Below, piece by piece: positions 1-6,222 of a stretch of DNA of 11,198 bases. The first letter of the stretch is position 1, and every line of letters begins with the position of its first letter. Under the pieces are notes generated by a model. The model made no database searches. It was given only the letters and a program-made list of their open reading frames with translations, and was not told where the DNA came from. The DNA comes from Oscillospiraceae bacterium (GTDB taxonomy: Bacteria; Bacillota_A; Clostridia; Oscillospirales; Oscillospiraceae). Location: contig JAFZOC010000284.1 of NCBI GenBank assembly GCA_017550765.1, positions 1 through 11,198 on the forward strand, given 5' to 3'. Both the position numbers and the translations under genes were made by a program.

Positions 1-452
1 CCCTTGTTCGCCTGATCCAGGCGCTTTTTCCCCTCAAATTTGAAAGGCTTCGTCACAACGCCGACGGTAAGGCAGCCCGCCTCGCGTGCGATCTCGGCAA
101 CCGTCGGCCCGGCGCCTGTTCCCGTTCCGCCGCCCATACCGGCGGTAATGAATACCATGTCCGCGTTTTCAATGGCCTTGCCGATATTGTTTCTGCTTTC
201 TTCGGCAGCCCGCTTTCCGACCTCGGGATCGGAACCGGCCCCCTGGCCGCGTGTGATCTTCTCGCCGATCTGGATCTTCTGGTCGGCATTGGAGACCGCG
301 AGGGCCTGACGATCGGTATTGATGGCGATGAACTCGACACCCTGGGTGCCGGCTCTCACCATACGATTGACAACGTTGTTGCCGGCGCCGCCGACGCCAA
401 CGACTTTGATGGTCACAACATTTTCGGGACCTGCTTCGGCTCTGAAGTCCAT
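1..452 (-). CDS. ftsZ: Cell division protein FtsZ, N-terminal 150 residues (3' part beyond the window)
   Basis: FtsZ is the tubulin-like GTPase that polymerises into the cytoplasmic Z-ring and recruits the other division proteins. The visible part is the GTP-binding domain. It has the N-terminal nucleotide-binding loop [14 protein letters not shown] (residues 18-31), the INTD segment (44-47) and the tubulin signature GGGTGTG (107-113), followed by [12 protein letters not shown]. All expected residues are intact. The ATG at 450-452 is chosen because AGGAGG (complement of 461-466) sits 8 nt upstream, an ideal ribosome site, and because the N-terminus matches the family length. The reading frame runs off the left window edge, so the remainder of the GTPase domain, the C-terminal domain and the FtsA/SepF-binding tail cannot be judged. 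Unlike the genes upstream in the operon it has a long AT-rich leader and its own promoter. Codons ending in A or T are commoner here than in most neighbours. Confidence 0.98.
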   Translation of the reverse strand, partial: MDFRAEAGPENVVTIKVVGVGGAGNNVVNRMVRAGTQGVEFIAINTDRQALAVSNADQKIQIGEKITRGQGAGSDPEVGKRAAEESRNNIGKAIENADMVFITAGMGGGTGTGAGPTVAEIAREAGCLTVGVVTKPFKFEGKKRLDQANK

Positions 453-464
453 ATCTTTTGCCTC

Positions 465-493
465 CTGTATCTTACAAAACTCAAACTGTATCT
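465..493 (-). repeat. Direct repeat AGATACAG in the ftsZ leader, 21-nt period
   Basis: The 8-mer AGATACAG (minus strand) occurs at 486-493 and again at 465-472. With the preceding bases the two copies read TGAGATACAG and TAAGATACAG, a 10-mer with one difference. They are spaced 21 nt start to start, about two turns of DNA helix, and lie downstream of the proposed -10 box. The second copy runs directly into the AGGAGG ribosome site of ftsZ. This could be a binding site for a dimeric regulator or an RNA-binding protein. It could equally be chance in a short AT-rich leader, and no known operator matches it. Confidence 0.3.
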
Positions 494-526
494 CATTTCG
501 GTAAACAGACATAACGGGCTTGTTTT

Positions 527-555
527 ATCTTAACCCATTTTTTTCTGTCGGTCAA
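527..555 (-). promoter_or_regulatory. Predicted sigma-A-type promoter of ftsZ
   Basis: On the minus strand a -35 box TTGACC (550-555, 5 of 6 bases of TTGACA) is followed by exactly 17 nt and a -10 box TAAGAT (527-532, 4 of 6 bases of TATAAT). The start site would fall near 520, giving a leader of roughly 68 nt before the ftsZ ATG. The promoter lies in an AT-rich island: positions 481-600 are about 32% G+C by hand count, while the surrounding genes are around 60% or more. A separate promoter in front of ftsZ is common, because FtsZ is needed at far higher copy number than the rest of the divisome. Confidence 0.65.
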
Positions 556-594
556 TAGATTTTTTTATTTTTGTAAGCAAATTGTCATCTCATC

Positions 595-1374
595 TCAGTT
601 GGGGCTGAAGTGGGCGGTCCTTCCGGAGGATACGTCGATCACGCCCACGTCGCCTTCCTTGAGCATATCCAGCACGGTCACGAACATGCCGAATTTGTGC
701 TCCACATCCTCATGGCGGCCCAGGACGACGGTATATTTCCCGCCGTAATCGAACTCCGGGCTCCGCGGATCGCTCATATCGATCCGGGTGACGAGGGGCG
801 CCATCCCGCGGGCTTCGATCTGATCCAGGATCTCCGCCAGATAATCGACGAGATCCGTATCGCCGTTCTCGGTCTCCATGATCTCGCCGATCATCAGAGT
901 ACCGGGGCGCATCCCCACGATGGGCAGCAGGGTCTCCGCCTCGCCTGCGGCGGCTTTGCCCAGGACCTTCCCGTTGTGATCCAGAGTCCACTTCTCCTCG
1001 CCCAGTTCCAGATACGCCATCGCTTTGGTCTCTTCCACGGTGATGACGACCTTGTTGGGGAGACTGCGCTCCACGGTCACGGTCTCGATATAGGGGAGCT
1101 TGGAGAACGCGCGGCCCACGGCGGCGAAGCGGTCGAAGAAGAAGAGGTTGTCGCCCTCCTCGATGTCCACGGCGCGGACGATCTCCTCCGCTGTATAGTG
1201 TTCGTTGCCGACCACCTGGATATCCTCCACGCGGAAGAACAGGCTCATGACGAAGATAGCCGCGACGACCACCACGACGAACATCAGCGGGCCGCTGAAG
1301 GCCTTTCGGCGCGCGCGCATATAACCGCTCTGTTCTTCAAGGCTGATGCCGCTCCGTTTTTTCTTTCCTGCCAT
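595..1374 (-). CDS. ftsQ: Cell division protein FtsQ/DivIB
   Basis: FtsQ/DivIB is a bitopic membrane protein of the FtsQ-FtsL-FtsB/DivIC complex, which links the Z-ring to activation of the FtsW-FtsI septal synthase. The 259-residue product has a basic cytoplasmic tail (KKKR at 4-7, RARRK at 20-24), one membrane segment at about 29-47, and then a POTRA domain at about 49-118 (from VEDIQVVGNEHYTAEEI to SLPNKVVITVEE). The second extracytoplasmic FtsQ domain continues to the end and closes with DVSSGRTAHFSP, a typical FtsQ tail. The ATG at 1372-1374 is supported by AAAGGAG about 6 nt upstream. The gene starts 38 nt inside the end of murA in another frame, so translation is probably coupled. It is followed directly by the AT-rich ftsZ promoter region, with no ftsA between. 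The overall sequence is diverged, as is normal for this family, but the TM-POTRA layout and context make the call safe. Confidence 0.93.
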   Translation of the reverse strand: MAGKKKRSGISLEEQSGYMRARRKAFSGPLMFVVVVVAAIFVMSLFFRVEDIQVVGNEHYTAEEIVRAVDIEEGDNLFFFDRFAAVGRAFSKLPYIETVTVERSLPNKVVITVEETKAMAYLELGEEKWTLDHNGKVLGKAAAGEAETLLPIVGMRPGTLMIGEIMETENGDTDLVDYLAEILDQIEARGMAPLVTRIDMSDPRSPEFDYGGKYTVVLGRHEDVEHKFGMFVTVLDMLKEGDVGVIDVSSGRTAHFSPN

Positions 1375-2644
1375 AGTCTTCTCCTTTGTTCGATACGCTC
1401 AGATCTGCGCCCAGCGCGCGCAGACGATCGTCCAGACCTTCATATCCGCGGCGGATATGGCCGATGTCGTATACCAGGGTCTCCCCTTCCGCAGCGAGCC
1501 CGGCCAGGATCATCGCGGCGCCGCCGCGCAGGTCCGTCGCTTCCACCGCCGCGCCGTGGAGCCTCGATGTGCCCCGTACCAGGGCCTCCCGTCCGTCCAC
1601 CCGGATATCCGCGCCCAACTTCCGCAGAGCGGGGACATGTCGGTAGCGCGCCTCGAAGATGTTCTCCGTAAAGCGGCTCTCCCCATCGGCGCGCAGCAGC
1701 GCCGCCATCAGCAGCGGCTGAACATCCGTCGGGAAGCCGGGATACGGCGCGGTGACGATATGTTCGATCGGGCGCAGCCTTCCCTGACAGCTCACGCCCA
1801 CGCGCCCATTTTTGTTTATCATATCACAGCCGGCACGATTTAGGAAGTAGCCGATCGCAGAAAGTTCCCCCGGATCGCAGTCTGTCAGCCAGATCTTCCC
1901 GCCTGCGCTGGCGCAGGCGCAGCAGAGCGTGGCGGCGGCGATCCTGTCCGGCGGAACACAGACACAGGCGCTGTGACGCGAACGCCCGCCCGCGACAGTC
2001 ACCGTGTCCGAGCCGGCGCCGCTCACCTGTGCTCCCATGGCCCGCAGCGCACGCTGCAGCGCTACGATCTCCGGTTCCCTGGCGGCGCCGCGAATCTTCG
2101 TCTCACCAGCCGCGCCGCAAGCAGCCAGCATGACGTTCTCCGTGGCCCCCACGCTGGGGAACGGTAGCACGACGTCCGTGCCCCGCAATCGGGACGGGAG
2201 GCAGACGATCCGCCCCTCCTCTTCCACGATGCGCGCGCCCATCTGCCGCAGGGCGGAAAGGTGCAGGTCGATCGGGCGCTTCCCCAGGCGGCAGCCGCCC
2301 GGCAGACTGATCTCCCCCTGTCCGCAGCGTGCCAGCAGCGGACCCAGGAAGATCACAGACGAGCGCATCCGCTCCATCAGCTCCGGCGGGATGCTGCAGC
2401 CGGAGAGCTCCGCGCAGTCCACGCAAGCCCTGCCCTCTCCCTTTTCCGTTCTGCAGCCCAGACAGCGCAGGATTTCCAGGGCCGTATCCACGTCCAGCAG
2501 ATCCGGGACCTTGTGCAGTTCCACCGGTCCCGGACACAACAGCGTCGCCGCCAGGATCGGGAGCGACGCGTTCTTGGAGCCCTGCACGCGCTGCTCCCCG
2601 CTCAATCGCCTTCCCCCGCGTATCTTCCAGATGTCCATACGCAT
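1337..2644 (-). CDS. murA: UDP-N-acetylglucosamine 1-carboxyvinyltransferase MurA
   Basis: MurA transfers enolpyruvate from phosphoenolpyruvate to UDP-GlcNAc in the cytoplasm, the first committed step of peptidoglycan synthesis and the target of fosfomycin. The 435-residue product (419 in E. coli) keeps the key residues. These are Lys24 in GSKNASLP (Lys22 of E. coli), Arg94 in MRSS, the catalytic Cys118 in LPGGCRLGKRPIDLHL (Cys115, so fosfomycin-sensitive type), Asp307 in YPGFPTDVQP (Asp305), Arg373 in DLRGGAA and Arg399 in RRGYEGLDDRL (Arg397). It is unusually cysteine-rich: 18 Cys, all before residue 287, with a C-x2-C-x9-C-x2-C-x5-C cluster at 61-83. The ATG at 2642-2644 has a GGGGG site only 4 nt upstream. 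The second ATG (2636-2638, residue 3) has a 10-nt spacing and could be the true start. An in-frame TAG lies further upstream inside the hairpin, so the protein cannot begin earlier. Its 3' end overlaps ftsQ by 38 nt, leaving a short charged tail. Confidence 0.96.
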   Translation of the reverse strand: MRMDIWKIRGGRRLSGEQRVQGSKNASLPILAATLLCPGPVELHKVPDLLDVDTALEILRCLGCRTEKGEGRACVDCAELSGCSIPPELMERMRSSVIFLGPLLARCGQGEISLPGGCRLGKRPIDLHLSALRQMGARIVEEEGRIVCLPSRLRGTDVVLPFPSVGATENVMLAACGAAGETKIRGAAREPEIVALQRALRAMGAQVSGAGSDTVTVAGGRSRHSACVCVPPDRIAAATLCCACASAGGKIWLTDCDPGELSAIGYFLNRAGCDMINKNGRVGVSCQGRLRPIEHIVTAPYPGFPTDVQPLLMAALLRADGESRFTENIFEARYRHVPALRKLGADIRVDGREALVRGTSRLHGAAVEATDLRGGAAMILAGLAAEGETLVYDIGHIRRGYEGLDDRLRALGADLSVSNKGEDYGRKEKTERHQP

Positions 2645-2646
2645 AA

Positions 2647-2691
2647 AGCCCCCTGTGGATAGGATCGGGCCATCCTATGCACAAGGGGGCT
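2647..2691 (-). promoter_or_regulatory. Long hairpin covering the murA ribosome site
   Basis: An imperfect inverted repeat fills the space before murA. Plus-strand arms are 2647-2665 (AGCCCCCTGTGGATAGGAT) and 2672-2691 (ATCCTATGCACAAGGGGGCT), with the 6-nt loop CGGGCC. Counting pairs gives 8 + 3 + 7 = 18, interrupted by one bulged base (2683) and one G/G mismatch (2658/2679). In the transcript, the 3' arm contains the GGGGG that would serve as the murA ribosome site, and the hairpin ends only 2 nt before the AUG, so folding should hide the initiation region. Only UUU follows it, which is a poor intrinsic terminator. Possible roles are translational control of murA, partial attenuation between murG and murA, a protein-binding palindrome, or a REP-like dispersed element. 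The structure is directly visible and the function is inferred. Confidence 0.65.
2654..2683. promoter_or_regulatory. Pair of inverted DnaA-box-like 9-mers inside the hairpin
   Basis: The two arms of the palindrome each hold a 9-mer close to the DnaA box TTWTNCACA. They are CTATCCACA on the minus strand (2654-2662) and CTATGCACA on the plus strand (2675-2683), each differing only at the first base. They face each other across 12 bp. High-affinity DnaA sites usually begin with TT, so binding would be moderate at best. Once one box exists, the second follows largely from the palindrome. This is offered as a sequence match, not as a demonstrated site. Confidence 0.25.
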
Positions 2692-2716
2692 GTTCGGTCC
2701 ATCGCGCCATGGGGCA

Positions 2717-2733
2717 GCGCCGGGACTCGGCGC
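2717..2733. repeat. Small GC hairpin between murG and murA
   Basis: GCGCCG (2717-2722) and CGGCGC (2728-2733) form a perfect 6-bp GC stem around the 5-nt loop GGACT, 11 nt past the murG stop codon. No U-run follows on either strand, so it is not a standard intrinsic terminator. It could protect the 3' end of the upstream message or simply reflect GC-rich sequence. Together with the larger hairpin it makes the 99-nt murG-murA gap the most structured spacer of the cluster. Confidence 0.4.
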
Positions 2734-2743
2734 GGAGCATGGG

Positions 2744-3892
2744 TCAAGCGCCCTTTGGTCCGTCGGTACCGGCGCGTCTGATCAGGCTCAAGATCCGGTC
2801 CACGATCTTGTCCGTGGCATCGGGGACGGAGAGCGCAGCCATGGCCTTGGACATGGCTGCCAGCTCCCCGGGGCTGCCCAGGAGCCTCTCGATCTCCTGC
2901 AGGAGCGTGTCCGCGTCGAACTCGCCTTCCAGGAAGACCTTCGCGCCGCCGGCCCGCTCCAGGACGCGGGCGTTCTTCTCCTGATGCCCGTCTGTCACAT
3001 TGGGCGAAGGGACGATCAGCACAGGTTTCCCCATGTAGGTCAGTTCCGCCAGTGTGGAAGCCCCGGCCCGGCACATGATCAGATCCGCCGCCGCGATGAC
3101 GCGGGGCATGTCGAAGATGTACTCTCGGGCGTCCACGTTGCAGGCCGCGGGGTCCAGATGCCGTTCCGCCAAAGTTTTCAGGAAGTCCGCATGGTCCCGG
3201 CTGCCCACCGAATGGATCAACCGGAAGCGCTCCTGCCCCCGGAGCCTCGGCAGCATCTCGGTCAGGATCGCGTTCATGTGGCCCGAGCCCAGCGAGCCCC
3301 AGACCGATACCACCAGCGGCTGTTTCGGGTCCAGGCCCAGCTCCGCGCGAGCCATGTCCTTGGTATAGCGGGAGAACTCCCCCCGCACCGGCGTGCCCGT
3401 GACCGCGACCTTGTCCGGGGCGGGATAGTACTTCCGGCTCTCTTCGAAACCCACCAGGATGGCGTCCACCTTCCCGGCGAGCATCCGGGTGGTGAGCCCG
3501 GGCAGGGCGTTGGACTCATGCACCAGGGTCGGGATCTTCAGCGCCGCCGCCGCGGCCAGCACCGGATAGCAGACATAGCCGCCTGTGCCGATCACCGCGT
3601 CAGGCTTGTAGCGCTTCAAGATCCAATAGGCTTCGTGCTCCGAGCCTACCACGTTCTTCAGCGTATCCAGATTGTGCGCGAGCGTCCGCAGCGAGTGTCC
3701 CCGGGCGATGTTGGTGATCTTCAGAGGCTTGATCTCGTAGCCCGCACGGGGGACCAGGTCCATCTCCATCTTTCCCTCTGCGCCCAGAAAGAGGAACTCA
3801 GCGTCCGGCATCAGTTCTCTGAGCCGGCCTGCTACTGCCAGGGCGGGGTTGATATGTCCGGCGGTACCGCCGCAGGTCAGAACGAAACGCAT
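2744..3892 (-). CDS. murG: Undecaprenyldiphospho-muramoylpentapeptide beta-N-acetylglucosaminyltransferase MurG
   Basis: MurG, a GT-B fold enzyme on the inner face of the membrane, adds GlcNAc from UDP-GlcNAc to lipid I to form lipid II. The 382-residue product shows the family motifs in order. They are the N-terminal loop GGTAGHINPALA (8-19), IGTGGYVCYP (101-110), HESNALPGLTTRML (125-138) and GTPVRGEF (166-173), then the second-domain loop SVWGSLGSGHMN (196-207), RAGASTLAEL (275-284) and the nucleotide-sugar contact segment SPNVTDGHQEKNARVLE (296-312). The start is the ATG at 3890-3892, with AGGAG 8 nt upstream. The open frame continues for another 117 codons, but those overlap ftsW antigenically unrelated in another frame and carry no MurG features. 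The gene follows ftsW after 56 nt. GTAGH in place of GTGGH and SLGS in place of SQGA are variants of these glycine loops. The sequence runs to the end without a frameshift. Confidence 0.97.
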   Translation of the reverse strand: MRFVLTCGGTAGHINPALAVAGRLRELMPDAEFLFLGAEGKMEMDLVPRAGYEIKPLKITNIARGHSLRTLAHNLDTLKNVVGSEHEAYWILKRYKPDAVIGTGGYVCYPVLAAAAALKIPTLVHESNALPGLTTRMLAGKVDAILVGFEESRKYYPAPDKVAVTGTPVRGEFSRYTKDMARAELGLDPKQPLVVSVWGSLGSGHMNAILTEMLPRLRGQERFRLIHSVGSRDHADFLKTLAERHLDPAACNVDAREYIFDMPRVIAAADLIMCRAGASTLAELTYMGKPVLIVPSPNVTDGHQEKNARVLERAGGAKVFLEGEFDADTLLQEIERLLGSPGELAAMSKAMAALSVPDATDKIVDRILSLIRRAGTDGPKGA

Positions 3893-3929
3893 CTGTCTTT
3901 CTCCTCTCGGATGATCGTACGCGTCCGAG

Positions 3930-3942
3930 CCGGCATCGCCGG
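3930..3942. repeat. Short hairpin in the ftsW-murG spacer
   Basis: CCGGC ATC GCCGG is a perfect 5-bp GC stem with a 3-nt loop, in the 56-nt spacer just after the ftsW stop codon. No U-tract follows in the direction of transcription, so it is not a convincing terminator. A stem this short is expected by chance fairly often in sequence of this GC content. Confidence 0.2.
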
Positions 3943-3948
3943 AGCCCT

Positions 3949-5100
3949 TCAGGGGAAGACCTCCCGGGAAGCGCTCAGGACGATGCCCATCTCCCCCATC
4001 TGGATCAGCAGCGCGGTACCGCCATAGCTGAAGAACGGGAGAGAGATCCCGGTGCAGGGCACCAGGTCTGTGACAACGGCCACGTTCAGGAACACCTGGA
4101 TCGCCAATAAAGTCATGATCCCCGCGCAGACGAGCAGGTCGAAGCGCCGGCGCTGATGCAGGGCGATCCAGAAGCCCCGCAGGATCAGCAGCGCGAAGAG
4201 CGTCAGCACCAGCGCAGCGCCGATGAAGCCCAGCTCCTCGCACAGGACGGAAAAGATGAAATCATTGTGCTCCTCCGGCAGATACAGATACTTCTGTCTG
4301 CTGCTGCCCAGGCCCAGGCCGCTCAGGCCTCCCGAGCCGATGGAATACAGGGACTGGACGATCTGATACCCTTCGTCCGAGGAGCTGGAGAAGGGGTCGC
4401 GCCAGGTGGTGATGCGGCTGGAGGCGTAGGGGAAGAAGGTCAGCAGCACGGCGATCCCCGCCCCGGCGCCGCCCAGAGCCGCCAGGAACCAGCCGATGCC
4501 CACGCCGCCCAGGAAGAGCATCGCCCCGCCGATGGCCAGGATGATGATCGACGCGGAGAAGTGCGGCTCCAGGACCAGGAGCCCGATGATCGCCGCCAGG
4601 ATCCCCAGGAAAGGCAAGATCCCATAGCGGAAGCTGCGCATCCTGTCCCCCGTCCGCTCGATCAGCGCGGCGAAGCACAGGATCACCGCGAGCTTTGCCA
4701 GCTCCGAGGGCTGCAGCGTGAGTCCGCCCACGCCCAGCCAGCGCCTGGAGCCGTTGGCCTCGACTCCGATCAGCGGCACCAGCGCCAGCAGCAGGAGCGT
4801 CAGCCCCAGGAAGGGGAAGGCCCAGCGTCGGTAGACCGCCATGGGCACCCGGGACGCCAGGAGCATGGCCCCCACGCCCAGCGACGCGAAGATGAGCTGC
4901 CGAACGAAGTAATACACGGCGTTGCCGCCGGTGATGCGGCCCGGATCGTAATAGGCCCGGGGGAAACTCGATGAGAGGACCATCACGACCCCGATCGTCA
5001 GCAACAGGATCACCAGCAGGAAAAAGCTCCTGTCGAAAGCCTCCCTTGCCGCCGTGCGAGCAGGAAAAGAGCCGGCGAGGCGGGTGCCGTCATCACGCAT
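3949..5100 (-). CDS. ftsW: Septal peptidoglycan glycosyltransferase FtsW/SpoVE (SEDS family)
   Basis: SEDS proteins are polytopic membrane glycosyltransferases that polymerise lipid II together with a partner class B PBP, here very probably the SpoVD-type protein encoded upstream. The 383-residue product is strongly hydrophobic with around ten membrane segments beginning near residue 24. Family motifs present are GSRRWL (117-122), QPSELAKL (130-137), the extracellular-loop segment PEEHNDFIFSVLCEELG (275-291), whose Asp280 matches the conserved catalytic Asp of RodA/FtsW, and GISLPFFSYGGT (351-362). The segment usually written as P-D-x-G-T reads EPHFSAS (178-184) here. The ATG at 5098-5100 has GGGAGGTG 5 nt upstream. 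The gene starts 25 nt after mraY. FtsW for division and SpoVE for the spore cortex cannot be told apart from sequence; the dcw position with a single SEDS gene favours a division role. Confidence 0.95.
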   Translation of the reverse strand: MRDDGTRLAGSFPARTAAREAFDRSFFLLVILLLTIGVVMVLSSSFPRAYYDPGRITGGNAVYYFVRQLIFASLGVGAMLLASRVPMAVYRRWAFPFLGLTLLLLALVPLIGVEANGSRRWLGVGGLTLQPSELAKLAVILCFAALIERTGDRMRSFRYGILPFLGILAAIIGLLVLEPHFSASIIILAIGGAMLFLGGVGIGWFLAALGGAGAGIAVLLTFFPYASSRITTWRDPFSSSSDEGYQIVQSLYSIGSGGLSGLGLGSSRQKYLYLPEEHNDFIFSVLCEELGFIGAALVLTLFALLILRGFWIALHQRRRFDLLVCAGIMTLLAIQVFLNVAVVTDLVPCTGISLPFFSYGGTALLIQMGEMGIVLSASREVFP

Positions 5101-5125
5101 GCATCCACCTCCCGGCTCCTTCGCT

Positions 5126-6136
5126 CTACAGGGCGCGCTGATAGGTCCCTATAAAGGATATGACCGCAAAGATCAGAGATATGCCACCAAACAGGACAAA
5201 GATCTCGACCTCTTTCCACTTTCTCCCGGTCCAGCCGCCCATCTCCAGATGATGGTGGAAGGGCGCCATGCGGAAGACGCGCTTGCCGTGGCTGAGCTTG
5301 AAATAGCCCACCTGGATGATGTCCGAGAGGGTCTCGATGATGAAGACGAAGCCCACCGTGATCAGGATCAGGGGCATATCGTAGGCGAAGGCCATTGCCG
5401 CGATCGCGCCGCCCAGGAAGAGCGAGCCTGTATCGCCCATGAACACCTTGGCCGGGTGGAAGTTGTACACCAGGAAACCCACAAGGCCGCCTGCCAGGGC
5501 AGAGGCGAAGATCCCCAGCTGCAGATAGTTCTCCCCCCAGGCCATGGCGATCGCCGCAAAGAACAGGCAGCCCGGCAGCGAAGTGCCCGATGCCAGGCCG
5601 TCCAGGCCGTCGGTGATGTTCACCGCGTTCACGGTGCCCACGATCACGAAGGAGGCGAAGATGAAATAGAGCCAGTCGGGGACCTGGACGCTCTTCTGCC
5701 AGAACGGGATGTAGAGCCGGGTGTTCAGGTATCCGATCTGCCGCATGAGCAGCACGAAGACCAGCGCCGCCGCCAGCTGCAGCAGGAACTTCATCCTGGC
5801 TGTCAGGCCCAGGTTCTGCTTCTTCTTGATCTTCTCCCAGTCGTCCAGGAAGCCGATGGCGCCGAAGACCAGTGCGAAGAGCAGCACGAAGATATGGACG
5901 AAGTCCCCCTTGAGCATGCCTTCCAGTCCGATCGTCAGGCACACGAAGGCCACCGCCAGGATGAACATCACGCCGCCCATGGTGGGGGTACCGTTCTTCT
6001 TCTCGTGCCAGGTCGGCCCGATCTCCTTGATCTGCTGCTCGGCCTTTTGCTTATGCAGCCAGGGGATATAGACTTTTCCGAAGGCTGTGGCGACCAGGAA
6101 AGCCACCACGAAGGCGACGAACAGCTTTATCCACAT
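5126..6136 (-). CDS. mraY: Phospho-N-acetylmuramoyl-pentapeptide-transferase MraY
   Basis: MraY is an integral membrane enzyme that transfers phospho-MurNAc-pentapeptide from the UDP-linked precursor to undecaprenyl phosphate, giving lipid I. The 336-residue product matches the family length and has about ten membrane segments. Hallmarks are HEKKNGTPTMGG (44-55), the Asp pair in GFLDDWEK (95-102, Asp98 and Asp99), NAVNITDGLDGLA (170-182), the Mg-binding loop VFMGDTGSLFLGG (231-243, Asp235) and the triple-His loop MAPFHHHLE (290-298). All key residues are present. The ATG at 6134-6136 follows a GGGGAG ribosome site 9 nt upstream, and an in-frame TGA 15-17 nt upstream rules out a longer protein. 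It stands 86 nt after murE, where many relatives have murF, and 25 nt before ftsW, where many have murD. Confidence 0.98.
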   Translation of the reverse strand: MWIKLFVAFVVAFLVATAFGKVYIPWLHKQKAEQQIKEIGPTWHEKKNGTPTMGGVMFILAVAFVCLTIGLEGMLKGDFVHIFVLLFALVFGAIGFLDDWEKIKKKQNLGLTARMKFLLQLAAALVFVLLMRQIGYLNTRLYIPFWQKSVQVPDWLYFIFASFVIVGTVNAVNITDGLDGLASGTSLPGCLFFAAIAMAWGENYLQLGIFASALAGGLVGFLVYNFHPAKVFMGDTGSLFLGGAIAAMAFAYDMPLILITVGFVFIIETLSDIIQVGYFKLSHGKRVFRMAPFHHHLEMGGWTGRKWKEVEIFVLFGGISLIFAVISFIGTYQRAL

Positions 6137-6167
6137 AAAACGGGTCTCCCCTCAGTTTCTCTGTCAT

Positions 6168-6189
6168 CCGCCGGAGACGAGCCGGGCGG
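6168..6189. repeat. Weak inverted repeat in the murE-mraY spacer
   Basis: CCGCC (6168-6172) and GGCGG (6185-6189) can pair around a 12-nt loop inside the 86-nt spacer between murE and mraY. No U-run follows. The rest of the spacer (6137-6222) shows no open reading frame and no promoter-like pair of boxes, only the mraY ribosome site. I see nothing that looks like a murF remnant, but a short degraded piece could not be recognised by eye. Confidence 0.15.
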
Positions 6190-6222
6190 CATGTCCTGCG
6201 GCGTTTTGCCGGTGTCGAGCCG

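Noticed and set aside
610..1671. 353-codon plus-strand open frame opposite ftsQ and murA
   Set aside because: Antisense shadow across two well-supported genes, with no domain and a composition typical of reversed GC-rich coding sequence.
2645..2743. Intrinsic terminator between murG and murA
   Set aside because: Both hairpins lack a following U-tract (only UUU after the large one), and the large stem runs to within 2 nt of the murA start codon, so regulation of translation fits better than termination.
2103..3074. 323-codon minus-strand frame across murA and murG
   Set aside because: It is out of frame with both genes, shows only Gly/Arg/Pro-rich sequence and spans the hairpin spacer.
3893..4243. 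117-residue N-terminal extension of MurG
   Set aside because: It overlaps ftsW in another frame, lacks any domain, and MurG has a normal start with a good ribosome site at 3892.
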